Shown here piece after piece: positions 48,639 to 57,438 of a stretch of DNA of 64,000 nucleotides. The stretch is from Asaia sp003994335 (GTDB lineage: Bacteria > Pseudomonadota > Alphaproteobacteria > Acetobacterales > Acetobacteraceae). The stretch is from NCBI RefSeq assembly GCF_037151175.1, contig NZ_JBBCOR010000002.1, positions 1-64,000 of the forward strand. Reading direction: 5' to 3'. Positions within the stretch are counted from its first letter, which is position 1, and the number at the start of each line of letters is the position of its first letter. The notes beneath the pieces are model-generated. The model searched no databases. It worked only from the letters and a program-made list of their open reading frames with translations, and had not been told where the DNA came from. Both the position numbers and the translations under genes were made by a program.

Positions 48639-50133
48639 CGGACGCGCAATGATCTTCTCCGCTCCCTTCCTTCGGGCTGTCCCGCATACCGGGACGCCCC
48701 GCTCGATGCGTGCGATGCTTCTGGGTTTTGCCACCTGTCTGGCCCTGCCGGCCCTCTCGGCCCAGGCTGCGCCGGCTCATCATGCGCAGCGTGCCCACCC
48801 CGGCCATGGCAGCGTGTCCCCTGCCGCGATCCCGCCTGAGGATGCCATTCTGGGCACGATCAACGGGCAGGTCCTGACCGAACGCGATGTCGATAACCGC
48901 GGCAAGCTGTTTGCGCTCTCGACCGGCCTGAACATCAGCCCCGACCTGATGCAGCGTTTGCGCCCGCAGATCATTCGCCAGCTCGTCGATGAACGAATCA
49001 AGACGCAGGAAATTCTCAAGCGTCACATCAACGTCGAGCCGCAGCAGATTGCCCAGGCCATCAACAATATCGAAGCGCGCAACGGCATGCCGAAGAATGC
49101 CCTGCGCGACCGCCTGGCCCAGGACGGCGTTTCGCTCACCACGCTGATCGACCAGATCCGGGTGCAGATCGGGTGGATGCAGGTGCTGCGTGAGGAAATC
49201 TCGGGCCGCGGCCGCATCACCGCGCGCGAGATCACGCAGCGCGAAGAGGCTCTGCGCGCCGAGGAAGGCCGAGCACAGTACAATGTGAGCGAAATCTTCA
49301 TCCCCGTTGCCGATCCACGCCATTCGGAAACGGAACTCGAATTCACCAAGACGATCATTACCCAGCTGCGTAACGGTGCCCCCTTCCCGATCGTGGCAGC
49401 ACAGTTCTCGCAGGCCCAGACCGCGCTTGATGGCGGCACCATGGGCTGGGTACAGGAAGACAGTCTTGACCCCCCAGTGGTCGAGATCGTGCGCCAGATG
49501 CCCATCGGCGCCATCTCGAATCCGGTCAAGGTCGCGGGGGGCTACGTCATCGTGACGGTCAATGGCAAGCGCACGATCGGCCATCAGAACGTGACCATGG
49601 TCACCGTGCGCCAGGCTTTCTTCCCCTTCTCCTCGCCTCTCAATCCGCAGCAGCCGACGGATCAGCAGAAGCTGACTCTCCAGAAGGCGACGTCGGCAGC
49701 TCAGTCGGTTCATGGATGTGACGCCATGGAGGCACTCAACCGCAGCATCGGCGAAAAGCATCCCTCTGATCCGGGCGGCCAGCTGGTTCTGGAGCGCCTG
49801 AACCCGCAGATGCGTCAGGTTCTCTCGGATCTGCCTGTGGGCCAGTCCAGCCGTCCGCTCGTCTCCAGCGATGGCATCGCGCTTCTCGCCGTATGCTCCA
49901 AAGGGCAGAAGAATATCGCCCAGCAGAGCCCCAGCGAGATTGCAGACAGCCTCATGAACGAGCGCGTCGAGCAGGCCTCGCGTCAGCTCGAACGCGATCT
50001 GGAACGCCGCTCGGTCATCGAGATGCGAAAGGACGACAAGGCGGCCACGGCCAAAAAGGACGATGCGCCCGCGGTCGAGGACGACACCGCACCGGCCAAG
50101 CCACACGGGAAGAAGGCCTCAGGCCAGGGATGA
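48631..50133 (+). CDS. surA: SurA-like periplasmic chaperone/peptidyl-prolyl isomerase
   Basis: About 500 aa. ATG 48631 overlaps the lptD stop; ATG 48649 is an alternative. Signal peptide (MRAMLLGFATCLALPALSAQ region), a SurA N-terminal domain (EDAILGTINGQVLTERDVDNRGKLFAL, LRPQIIRQLVDERIKTQEILKRHI), and a parvulin domain (AQYNVSEIFIPVADPRHSE, GAPFPIVAAQFSQAQTALDGGTMGWVQEDSLDPP, VKVAGGYVIVTVNGKR). Only one parvulin domain is evident. A charged Lys/Asp/Ala tail closes the protein. Position between lptD and rsmA is the conserved order. Confidence 0.9.
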   Translation: MADGRAMIFSAPFLRAVPHTGTPRSMRAMLLGFATCLALPALSAQAAPAHHAQRAHPGHGSVSPAAIPPEDAILGTINGQVLTERDVDNRGKLFALSTGLNISPDLMQRLRPQIIRQLVDERIKTQEILKRHINVEPQQIAQAINNIEARNGMPKNALRDRLAQDGVSLTTLIDQIRVQIGWMQVLREEISGRGRITAREITQREEALRAEEGRAQYNVSEIFIPVADPRHSETELEFTKTIITQLRNGAPFPIVAAQFSQAQTALDGGTMGWVQEDSLDPPVVEIVRQMPIGAISNPVKVAGGYVIVTVNGKRTIGHQNVTMVTVRQAFFPFSSPLNPQQPTDQQKLTLQKATSAAQSVHGCDAMEALNRSIGEKHPSDPGGQLVLERLNPQMRQVLSDLPVGQSSRPLVSSDGIALLAVCSKGQKNIAQQSPSEIADSLMNERVEQASRQLERDLERRSVIEMRKDDKAATAKKDDAPAVEDDTAPAKPHGKKASGQG

Positions 50134-50948
50134 CCCTTCCCTCACTGCGGGACTCCATCCGCATACATGGACTCGACGCCAAGAAGTCCTTCGGACAGCA
50201 TTTTCTTCTCGATCCGGGCATCGTGGCCCGGATCGCCGCACTTGGCGGCGATATGGCGGGACGTCACGTCGTCGAGATCGGGCCTGGCCCTGGCGGCCTG
50301 ACCCGCGCCCTGCTGGACACCAAGGCCGTCGCAGTCCATGCGGTCGAGATCGACCAGCGCGCCTGGCCTCTGCTCGATGAGCTTGCGGCCCATGCCGAGG
50401 GGCGGCTCAATCTGGTCAGGGCCGATGCCATGGCACTGGATTGCACCACGCTCTGCCCGGCACCCCGCAAGATCGTGGCGAATCTCCCTTACAACGTCGG
50501 GACGCCGCTTCTGGTGGGCTGGTTGCGTCAGGCTGCCTCCTGGGAGCGTATGACGCTCATGTTTCAGCTCGAGGTAGCCGAACGTATCTGTGCGGCGCCG
50601 GATACCGGAGCCTATGGGCGTCTGGGCGTACTCGCCCAATGGTGCGCAAGTTGCGCCATGGTGATGAAAATCCCCCCCGGTGCGTTCTCGCCCCCGCCCA
50701 AGGTGGACTCCGCAGTCGTCGACATCGTGCCACATGCCGAGCAGCCCTCTGCGATATTGTTCAAGGCCATGGAGCATGTCACCCATCTGGCTTTCGGCCA
50801 GAGACGCAAGATGCTGCGCGCTTCGCTCCGGCCAATCGGGGGGGAAGCCCTACTCGAAAAAGCTGGTATCCTCGCCACGCGACGCGCCGAAACCCTTTCG
50901 ATCGCGGAGTTCGCAACGCTCGCAAAACTGGTCGCTCGCGAAAACTGA
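50130..50948 (+). CDS. rsmA: 16S rRNA dimethyladenosine transferase RsmA/KsgA
   Basis: 272 aa from ATG 50130 (ATGA overlap with surA). Dimethylates the two adenines at the end of 16S rRNA helix 45. Motifs: KKSFGQHFLLDPGIVARI, SAM site VVEIGPGPGGLTRALL, motif IV NLPYNVGTPLLVGWL, and PPPKVDSAVVDIVP, then the C-terminal FGQRRKMLRASLRP. The frequent companion pdxA is absent between surA and rsmA here. Confidence 0.95.
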   Translation: MTLPSLRDSIRIHGLDAKKSFGQHFLLDPGIVARIAALGGDMAGRHVVEIGPGPGGLTRALLDTKAVAVHAVEIDQRAWPLLDELAAHAEGRLNLVRADAMALDCTTLCPAPRKIVANLPYNVGTPLLVGWLRQAASWERMTLMFQLEVAERICAAPDTGAYGRLGVLAQWCASCAMVMKIPPGAFSPPPKVDSAVVDIVPHAEQPSAILFKAMEHVTHLAFGQRRKMLRASLRPIGGEALLEKAGILATRRAETLSIAEFATLAKLVAREN

Positions 50949-51113
50949 TGCTGCGAGGCGCTTGCAGAGCGTCGAGCGAGCGCCCATACAGGGTGAAGAC
51001 GGGTGCTCTTGCCCGGGCGTTCGGGTGCATGTGGCGCCAAGACCAGTCCCGCAGGAGCATGTTTGCACGCATAATTCTTCTGCGTGGCCGTCATGGTATC
51101 AAGGAGCCTTGTT

Positions 51114-51320
51114 ATGGCAACAGGCACCGTAAAATGGTTCAACTCCACCAAGGGCTATGGCTTCATCAAGCCGGATGCCGGTGGCGACGATGTGTTCGTG
51201 CACATCTCGGCGGTCGAGAAGGCCAACCTCACTTCCCTCAATGACGGCCAGGCGCTCTCCTACGAGACCGAAGTTGGACGCAACGGCAAGACCTCGGCAG
51301 TCGCTCTCAAGCTGAGCTGA
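51114..51320 (+). CDS. Cold-shock protein, CspA family
   Basis: 68 aa from ATG 51114, with AAGGAG 8 nt upstream. Single cold-shock domain with RNP1 KGYGFIKPD and RNP2 VFVHISAVE, start MATGTVKWFNSTKGYGF. Binds single-stranded RNA/DNA. A roughly 165-nt gap to rsmA leaves room for a long 5' leader, as usual for csp mRNAs. Confidence 0.95.
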   Translation: MATGTVKWFNSTKGYGFIKPDAGGDDVFVHISAVEKANLTSLNDGQALSYETEVGRNGKTSAVALKLS

Positions 51321-51439
51321 GTTTGCAGCCGTAACGGAAAACAGGGTCTCGCGCATCTCCCAGAGCGGCGCAGCCCGCCCTGTTTCGGACTACCGGGCAT
51401 GTCCTTCCCAGGACCGCGCCCGGCCCTGATCCGTTTCCG

Positions 51440-51475
51440 GCCGGGGAGGACTGCCTCCTCCCCCCTCGAAAATAT
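51440..51475. terminator. GC-rich hairpin between convergent csp and TonB receptor genes
   Basis: GGGGAGG-ACTG-CCTCCTCCCC forms a strong short hairpin followed by CCTCG rather than a T run. A longer AACAGGG/CCCTGTT pair lies before it at about 51341-51383. Either may end transcription from both sides; neither is a textbook terminator. Confidence 0.4.
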
Positions 51476-51506
51476 CCCACTATTCCGCATAGCGGCGGTG
51501 ACCCGT

Positions 51507-53780
51507 TCAGAATGCCACTGATGTCGCCACAGCAAAGCTGCGCCCCTGACCCCAGCTATTACGATAGGCAGAACCGGTAGGGGCGATGATATATCCCTGA
51601 TTGAGCAGATTGACCGCGTTGAGCTGAAGGCTCAGTTGTCGGGCGAAGAGCCGTGGAACTGTCCAGGATGCGAAGGCATCAATCGTGCCGTAACCCGGGA
51701 CCTGGAAACTGTTGTCCAGCGCTGCTGCCCGCGTTCCTACAAGATGAACGCCCCCGCCAACGCGCATCCCGACGCTGCGCCAGGGGAGATTTCCACTCCA
51801 GGTCAGGAAGACGCTGCCACTGTTCCTGGGCACGCCGATCAACTGATGCCCCTCGGTGGCTGGCGTGTCGCGCAACGTGCGCGCATCCGTCCAGGCATAG
51901 GAGAGAATGGCGCTCCAATGGCGAGTCAGTGCACCGCTCAAGCTCGCCTCAAGCCCTTTCGATCCTGCCAACCCGGTCAAGCGCTGCACTATGTTGCCGT
52001 CTGCATCGAGCCCTGCCGTCTGCAGAACATTCTTCTTGCGGATATGATACAGCGCGACATCGGCGGTCAGACCATGATCCTCATACCGCCCACCCAGTTC
52101 GAACTCGCGTCCGGTTGTCGGTTTGTATCCACCTTCAAGCACACTACCCGCCGAAAGCTGATTAGCCCCGAAGGATTGTGAGTAATCACTGTAAAACGAG
52201 AGGGTCCGGAACGGCTGCCACACCAATGCGGCGAAGGGGAGTGGTTTCGTATAGGAGGCATCGGTCGTTCGAACAAATGGAATACCACTGCCATAGTGCA
52301 GCCCGAACCACTGATAGCGCACACCGCCACTGGCAATCAGACTGCTGGTCAGGTGAATATTGTCCTTGAGATACCCCGAGGCGGAATTGATATTCTGCTG
52401 CAGATTGCTGTTCGCCGCATTCACGCGGCCGACGGGGGCCAGCCCACCATAGACCGGATTGGCCGGGAAGAATCCCCCCTGATTGGCTGACTGGTAGAAA
52501 GCGCCCTGGTTCTGGTTGCGGTTCTCGTAATCGATCCCAGCCGTGAGTTCGTGACGCATGCGCCATAACATGTGATCGGCCAGATAATCAAGCGCCACAC
52601 TGCCATTCGCACGGATGGTCCCTCCATTGGCACGATACCGGCGCAACAGCACGCCTGTGCGGGGGGAGTAGCTCGATGGATCGGCCTGCCTGTCGTGATA
52701 ATCGTCGCGGTTATACCCACCAGACAGACGCAGGCGGTCATGGGCGCCAAGGCGATAGCCTAAATGGCTCGCGACAAGGTGACGCGTGCCGAAAGAAGCG
52801 GTCCAGGGTTCGTCCACACGCTTTTGCGGGCCTGATATTGGATTATTCCCCATAAAGACAGCACCGCGATCGAGGACATTGTTGTAATCGACAAATTCAT
52901 AGGCTAGCGCGCCATCCCAGCGCTCCTGACGCCAGCTCAGTGTCGGGGCCACGAGTATCTGCCTGTTGGAGCCGAAATTACGCCAGTAATTCTCGTTCCT
53001 GTAACTTCCGATCAGGCGGAAAGCGAACCTCTTCCCAAGCGGTCCGGTGACGTCGACATGGCCATTTCCGCCACCGAGTGAACTCCACTGTGTGCCGAAC
53101 CCGCCGCCCCAGCGCCTAAAATCGGGCGCTTTTGTCACCACATTGATCACGCCGCCCGGCTCTTGCATCCCATAGAAAAGCGACGCTGGCCCCTTGAGTA
53201 TCTCCACCCGCTCGGCGGTGTCGCCTTGATAATTACGCCCTATGGGCATGCGTATGCCATCGCGCAGGATCGATCCGTCATCGATCGCCCCGAAGCCACG
53301 TTTGACAAGGGCATCCTGCGTCCCGCCAAAATTATTGCCAATCGCCATGCCGGGCACATATTTGGCCATGTCTTCCATGGTCTGGGGCGAGAAATCAGCC
53401 AGAGTCTGACGGGTAACGACATTGGTTGTCTGCGTCTGCTGTAAAAAGGGTGTGGAACGCTTATCGCCCATGCTGCTGTCGGACGCGGCATAGCTTCCGC
53501 GCTCACCGATGACGGTCAGCACTTCATGGCGCCGACGGACTCGCCCGGCGCTCTCCTGCATGCGCCGCTGGCCTGCGAGGCTAGCGGCGACCCGTCCTGT
53601 CCTGCCCCCCTTGCGAAGCGAGGTATGGCCCACGCTGTCTGGGGCAACGCGGCTATCCTCCTCAACAGGTGCGTCGCGCGCCGAGGCATCAGGCGGCGCT
53701 AAGGCTCCAAGCGCTGCGATGAGGATGATACCGGGGCCAGGCAGGATCGCCCCACGATATGGGTTGCGAATGTTTCTCAT
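51507..53780 (-). CDS. TonB-dependent siderophore receptor
   Basis: 757 aa, ATG 53780. A signal-like N-terminus (GAILPGPGIILIAALGALAP) is followed by an unusually long linker before the plug domain (FLQQTQTTNVVTRQTLADFSPQTMEDMAKYVPGM, KRGFGAIDDGSILRDGIRM, VEILKGPASLFYGMQEPGGVINVVTKAP). A 22-strand-type barrel ends YRNSWGQGRSFAVATSVAF with the C-terminal Phe. The plug features match ferric-siderophore (FhuA/FhuE/FcuA-like) receptors. The ligand cannot be told. It lies alone, far from the SIP reductase at 28.4 kb which may act in the same uptake route. Confidence 0.9.
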   Translation of the reverse strand: MRNIRNPYRGAILPGPGIILIAALGALAPPDASARDAPVEEDSRVAPDSVGHTSLRKGGRTGRVAASLAGQRRMQESAGRVRRRHEVLTVIGERGSYAASDSSMGDKRSTPFLQQTQTTNVVTRQTLADFSPQTMEDMAKYVPGMAIGNNFGGTQDALVKRGFGAIDDGSILRDGIRMPIGRNYQGDTAERVEILKGPASLFYGMQEPGGVINVVTKAPDFRRWGGGFGTQWSSLGGGNGHVDVTGPLGKRFAFRLIGSYRNENYWRNFGSNRQILVAPTLSWRQERWDGALAYEFVDYNNVLDRGAVFMGNNPISGPQKRVDEPWTASFGTRHLVASHLGYRLGAHDRLRLSGGYNRDDYHDRQADPSSYSPRTGVLLRRYRANGGTIRANGSVALDYLADHMLWRMRHELTAGIDYENRNQNQGAFYQSANQGGFFPANPVYGGLAPVGRVNAANSNLQQNINSASGYLKDNIHLTSSLIASGGVRYQWFGLHYGSGIPFVRTTDASYTKPLPFAALVWQPFRTLSFYSDYSQSFGANQLSAGSVLEGGYKPTTGREFELGGRYEDHGLTADVALYHIRKKNVLQTAGLDADGNIVQRLTGLAGSKGLEASLSGALTRHWSAILSYAWTDARTLRDTPATEGHQLIGVPRNSGSVFLTWSGNLPWRSVGMRVGGGVHLVGTRAAALDNSFQVPGYGTIDAFASWTVPRLFARQLSLQLNAVNLLNQGYIIAPTGSAYRNSWGQGRSFAVATSVAF

Positions 53781-53790
53781 TCGCTAATAC

Positions 53791-53834
53791 GTGACATGAA
53801 ATGTGACATAACGAAACCGTGAGTCGCGGTTTCG
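53791..53834. promoter_or_regulatory. Repeats in the TonB receptor upstream region
   Basis: The direct repeat GTGACAT occurs at 53791-53797 and 53803-53809, 12 bp apart, followed by the inverted repeat CGAAACCG (53812-53819)/CGGTTTCG (53827-53834). Both lie within 60 bp of the receptor ATG. They could be operator or leader elements. No canonical Fur box was recognised. Confidence 0.4.
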
Positions 53835-53930
53835 AGAGTCCATTCTTCTTAACAAATCATGACTAGGCCTGTTTGGGATCGTCGCTGACGCGCTTGCCGC
53901 CCGGGCTCGCGCGGTTCACTGCTCTTCACC

Positions 53931-55130
53931 TCAGGGTTGGCAAAGATAGTCCCGGGTCAGCGGTACGGCGTCGATATCGAGCGTGAGCTGAAGCTGAAAA
54001 TTCATGTGCCCCTGCAGACGAAAGGAGAGTTCAGCGCCGACAAGATAAAATTCGAACATCCGGCAAAAGCGCTCATCGTAAAGCGCCTTGATCTGATCGC
54101 GATTTGCGGCGAAGCGTGCGCGCCAGTGCTTGATCGTCTTGGCGTAATGCAGACGCAGGATCTCGCAATCCGTCACCCAGAGGCCTGCACGCTCGACCGA
54201 GGGCAGAACCTCGCTCAAGGCCGGAGAATAGCCGCCAGGGAAGATGTACTTATCGATCCAGGGATTGGTCGAGCCCGGCTCATCCATGCGCCCTATCGAA
54301 TGGATCAAAGCCACGCCGTCAGGCTTGAGCGCCTTGCGTACGGTGCGGAAATAGGTGTCGTAATGGCCGATCCCGACATGCTCGAACATGCCGACCGAGA
54401 CGATACGATCATAGCGCCTGTCGAGCTTTCGGTAATCCATCAGCTTGAACGTGACCAGGCCCTCCAATCCCGCGGCACGGGCACGTTCACGCGCCACCTG
54501 CAGCTGCTCCTGGGAGAGCGTGATGCCTGTCACCTTGGCTCCGTAGTCGCGCGCAAGAGTCAGCGCCATGCCCCCCCAGCCACAGCCAATATCCAGCACA
54601 TCGAGGCCGGGCCGGTCGAGCAGAAGCTTGGCGGCGATATGGCGCTTTTTCGCAAGCTGCGCTTCCTCCAGCGTCATGTCATCTGACGTGAAATAGGCGC
54701 AGGAATACTGACGGTCCTCATCGAGAAAGAGATCGTACAGCTTTCCGTTCAGATCATAGTGATGCGCGACATTGCGACGCGAACGCCGCTGCCCATTCAA
54801 CTGCCTGAAGAACCGCGTGAGAAAACGGGCCTTTTCCTCAAAGCGACTGAGCATATGATGACTGTCGTGGATATTGAGCATGAGGACGCTCAACACATCC
54901 TCGAGCGTACAGTCGACCGAGACGATCGTGCCGTCCATCCAGCCCTCACCAAAAGCGAGACCTGAATTCAGCAGCAAGGCCCTGAGCGCCTTGTCCGTCT
55001 TGACATGAATGGCGGCGCTCGGGCCGGGACGCGTGCCTTTATAGAGGCGTTTTTCTCCGCTGGGCAGGATGACCTCAAATGCGCCGGCGCTTATGAATCG
55101 CTCCAGAACCCGGTCCAGCAGAAATATCAT
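53931..55130 (-). CDS. cfa: Cyclopropane-fatty-acyl-phospholipid synthase
   Basis: 399 aa. SAM-dependent methyltransferase that cyclopropanates unsaturated lipid chains. Motifs: FGEGWMDGTI, NVAHHYDLNGKLYDLFLDEDRQYSCAYF, the SAM site VLDIGCGWGGMALTLARDYGAKVTGITLS, SVGMFEHVGIGHYDTYF, the DKYIFPGGYSPAL segment, and the LHYAKTIKHWRARF end. Single gene, stop 150 bp from the divergent receptor region. Confidence 0.92.
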   Translation of the reverse strand: MIFLLDRVLERFISAGAFEVILPSGEKRLYKGTRPGPSAAIHVKTDKALRALLLNSGLAFGEGWMDGTIVSVDCTLEDVLSVLMLNIHDSHHMLSRFEEKARFLTRFFRQLNGQRRSRRNVAHHYDLNGKLYDLFLDEDRQYSCAYFTSDDMTLEEAQLAKKRHIAAKLLLDRPGLDVLDIGCGWGGMALTLARDYGAKVTGITLSQEQLQVARERARAAGLEGLVTFKLMDYRKLDRRYDRIVSVGMFEHVGIGHYDTYFRTVRKALKPDGVALIHSIGRMDEPGSTNPWIDKYIFPGGYSPALSEVLPSVERAGLWVTDCEILRLHYAKTIKHWRARFAANRDQIKALYDERFCRMFEFYLVGAELSFRLQGHMNFQLQLTLDIDAVPLTRDYLCQP

Positions 55131-55204
55131 GGTCGATCCCGCTCTTTTTTCGTCAGTTCAAGTAATTGAACGAGGAAAACCGGAGATCGTCAACAGGGCC
55201 GAAT

Positions 55205-55241
55205 AAAACAAAACCCGACTGCCTGAGGCAGCCGGGTTTTG
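55205..55241 (-). terminator. Terminator of the rpsF-rpsR-rplI operon
   Basis: AAAACCCG-A-CTGCC / GGCAG-C-CGGGTTTT stem with loop TGA, T run on the minus strand; 28 bp past the rplI stop. Confidence 0.9.
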
Positions 55242-55268
55242 CAGTCAATCGCAGAGCGATACGTCTTT

Positions 55269-55847
55269 TCAGACGGCTGCGCCTTCGACTTCACCTTCGG
55301 TCGCGGCGTCTTCGCCTTCGACTTCGGTTTCGAGGACATATTCGTCCTCTTCAGCGACGATGGCTTCGCCACGTGCCTGACGCTCGGCTTCTTCTTCCGA
55401 ACGGGCAACGTTCACGGTAACCGGGATCGACACTTCCGGGTGCAGGGCCACGCGGGCCTCGACCAGACCGAGCAGCTTGATCGGCTCGGCAAGAACGACC
55501 TGGTTGCGGCTGACGGTCAGGCCAGCAGCGGTCACGGCAATCGCGATGTCGCGCGTCGTGACGGAGCCATAAAGGCTGCCGCTGTCACCAGCCTGACGGA
55601 TGATGACGACGCTCAGGCCATGCATACGCTCGGCAAGACGCTCGGCCTCTTCACGACGCTTGAGGTTCTGAGCCTCGAGCTGTGCGCGCTCGGTCTCAAA
55701 ACGCTGGCGGTTCTGGGCGTTGGCGCGAAGCGCCTTGCCCTGGGGCAGCAGGAAGTTACGGGCATAGCCGGGCTTGACGCGGACGATATCGCCCATCTGG
55801 CCCAGATGCTCAACGCGCTGCAGCAGGATGACTTCAGTCTGTGACAT
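55269..55847 (-). CDS. rplI: 50S ribosomal protein bL9
   Basis: 192 aa, longer than the typical 150 because of a Glu/Ala-rich tail (EEDEYVLETEVEGEDAATEG). N domain EVILLQRVEHLGQMGDIVRVKPGYARNFLLPQGKA, long connecting helix, and C domain (LLGLVEARVALHPEVSIPVTVNVARS). Third gene of the S6-S18-L9 operon. Confidence 0.95.
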   Translation of the reverse strand: MSQTEVILLQRVEHLGQMGDIVRVKPGYARNFLLPQGKALRANAQNRQRFETERAQLEAQNLKRREEAERLAERMHGLSVVIIRQAGDSGSLYGSVTTRDIAIAVTAAGLTVSRNQVVLAEPIKLLGLVEARVALHPEVSIPVTVNVARSEEEAERQARGEAIVAEEDEYVLETEVEGEDAATEGEVEGAAV

Positions 55848-55857
55848 GCCTGTCTCC

Positions 55858-56139
55858 TCAGTTCATCACGTAGGGGAGCAGGGCAAGGAAACGGGCGCGC
55901 TTGATCGCCTGCGCCAGCTCACGCTGCTTCTTGGCCGAAACCGCCGTGATGCGGCTCGGAACGATCTTGCCGCGCTCGGAAAGGAAGCGGCTCAGCAGAC
56001 GCACGTCCTTGTAGTCGATCTTCGGCGCGTTGGGGCCGGAGAACGGGCAGGACTTGCGGCGGCGATAGAACGGACGACGGGCGCCGACGGCAATGCGACG
56101 GGCGGCCGGGTTGATCTCGTTGGTGTTCTCGTCAGACAT
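55858..56139 (-). CDS. rpsR: 30S ribosomal protein bS18
   Basis: 93 aa. RRPFYRRRKSCPFSGPNAPKIDYKDVRLLSRFLSERGKIVPSRITAVSAKKQRELAQAIKRARFLALLPYV is the full bS18 signature. Lies 5 bp after rpsF and 10 bp before rplI. Confidence 0.96.
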   Translation of the reverse strand: MSDENTNEINPAARRIAVGARRPFYRRRKSCPFSGPNAPKIDYKDVRLLSRFLSERGKIVPSRITAVSAKKQRELAQAIKRARFLALLPYVMN

Positions 56140-56144
56140 CGCGA

Positions 56145-56609
56145 TTACTCCGCATCCATCTCGGCACCCTCGCGGGCGCGGTATTCTTCACGATCGTCGC
56201 CACGACGGCCGCCACGGCCGCTGTCGAAACGACCAGCAGGCTTGGAGTTGCCACCACGGAAATTGCCGCGATCGCCACGATCATCGCCCTTGCGGGACAG
56301 GATCGGAGACGGGTCCTGGGTGATTTCCTCAACGCGCAGCGTGAGAACGCGCAGAACGTCTTCGTTCAGGCTCAGCTGACGCTCCAGCTCACGGATCTGG
56401 TCCGGGCGGGCATTCAGGCCGAGAAGGACGTAATGGCCCTTGCGGTTCTTCTTGATGCGGTATGCGAGCGAACGCAGCCCCCAGAACTCGCGCTTCTCGA
56501 TGGAACCGCCATCCTGGGTGAGGAGGGTTTCGATCTGCTCGACGAGGGTTTCGACCTGCGCCTGCGAGATATCGTTACGTGCGATGAGCACGCTTTCGTA
56601 CAACGGCAT
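56145..56609 (-). CDS. rpsF: 30S ribosomal protein bS6
   Basis: 154 aa. MPLYESVLIARNDISQAQVE, the FWGLRSLAYRIKKNRKGHYVLLGL core, RQLSLNEDVLRVLTLRVEE, then an Arg/Gly/Asp-rich tail of about 40 residues (GDRGNFRGGNSKPAGRFDSG). Binds S18; leader of its operon. Start ATG 56609 with GGGAG 5 nt upstream. Confidence 0.95.
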   Translation of the reverse strand: MPLYESVLIARNDISQAQVETLVEQIETLLTQDGGSIEKREFWGLRSLAYRIKKNRKGHYVLLGLNARPDQIRELERQLSLNEDVLRVLTLRVEEITQDPSPILSRKGDDRGDRGNFRGGNSKPAGRFDSGRGGRRGDDREEYRAREGAEMDAE

Positions 56610-56641
56610 ATGAGCTCCCTTCGGATTGCTTCAACCCAACC

Positions 56642-56663
56642 ATCCGACCGGGACCGGTCGGAT
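56642..56663 (-). promoter_or_regulatory. Perfect inverted repeat in the rpsF leader
   Basis: ATCCGACCGG-GA-CCGGTCGGAT, 10-bp arms with a 2-nt spacer, 33 bp upstream of the rpsF ATG. In RNA it would form a very stable hairpin containing CCG elements. The S6:S18 complex is known to autoregulate this operon through a CCG-containing leader structure, so this may be that element; the tight 2-nt spacer fits a DNA operator or RNA hairpin equally. Confidence 0.5.
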
Positions 56664-56831
56664 CAGCGCCTCTTCCACAAGGCTCGGGTATAGCCGGGAC
56701 GATGCCTTCGTCCGGCAGGGAAAGGCGGCATAAAGCACATACGCTCATGCAGGGGCAAGAGTTTTCCTGCATTTGCCTGCAGGAGCACGCACTTGAGTTC
56801 TGAGCAGGGCCCAACCGGGAGCCGGAGGATT

Positions 56832-57422
56832 TTAGATCCTGGGGGTGAGAAGATGCGCTGGAAGCGTCAGACCCAGATCATCAGGCACGGCCCAGTGCTC
56901 TTCCTCAACCATGATCGGCACAAACCCGGCAGCCTTGTACGTCGGCAGCGCGTTGGGATGATCGGCGGTACAGGTATTGACCCGCATCACGCGTGTCTGC
57001 CTCTGCCAGCCATGGCTGATGGCCGCTGTAAGTAGTTTGCGCCCGAGCCCTTTGCCCTGCGCGCCCGGCACCAGGCCAAGATAGGACAGATAAGGCGTCT
57101 CAGGCTTGTGCAAATCGAGCTCGAAGAACCCCACAACCCCCTCAGGTCCGAGCAGACGCCAGATCTGGGTGTGTCGCGAGGAGATGATACGATGCAGGGT
57201 ATCGTAAGGCATCATGTACCGCATCCACCAGCAATGCGGCGCACCGACCAGACGATACAGCGCCAGATAGTCCTCATTACTGGGATGCCAACGCTCGAGG
57301 CGGTAACTCTCGGGCCAGCCTATATGCGCCGATGGCGGTGGCCTGAGACGCTCGAGAAACGTCACCTCGACCGTGACTTCGGTCGTGGGACGCTCCGGTA
57401 CTGTCTCAAACCTGGGCTCCAT
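56832..57422 (-). CDS. GNAT family N-acetyltransferase
   Basis: 196 aa. GNAT fold: VGFFELDLHKPETPYLSYLGLVPGAQGKGLGRKLLTAAISHGW, with the acetyl-CoA motif Q-G-K-G-L-G, then RVNTCTADHPNALPTYKAAGFVPI. The substrate is unknown. Lies 16 bp downstream of rpoD on the same strand and may be cotranscribed. Confidence 0.9.
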   Translation of the reverse strand: MEPRFETVPERPTTEVTVEVTFLERLRPPPSAHIGWPESYRLERWHPSNEDYLALYRLVGAPHCWWMRYMMPYDTLHRIISSRHTQIWRLLGPEGVVGFFELDLHKPETPYLSYLGLVPGAQGKGLGRKLLTAAISHGWQRQTRVMRVNTCTADHPNALPTYKAAGFVPIMVEEEHWAVPDDLGLTLPAHLLTPRI

Positions 57423-57438
57423 GAGCCATCCCCGCCGA

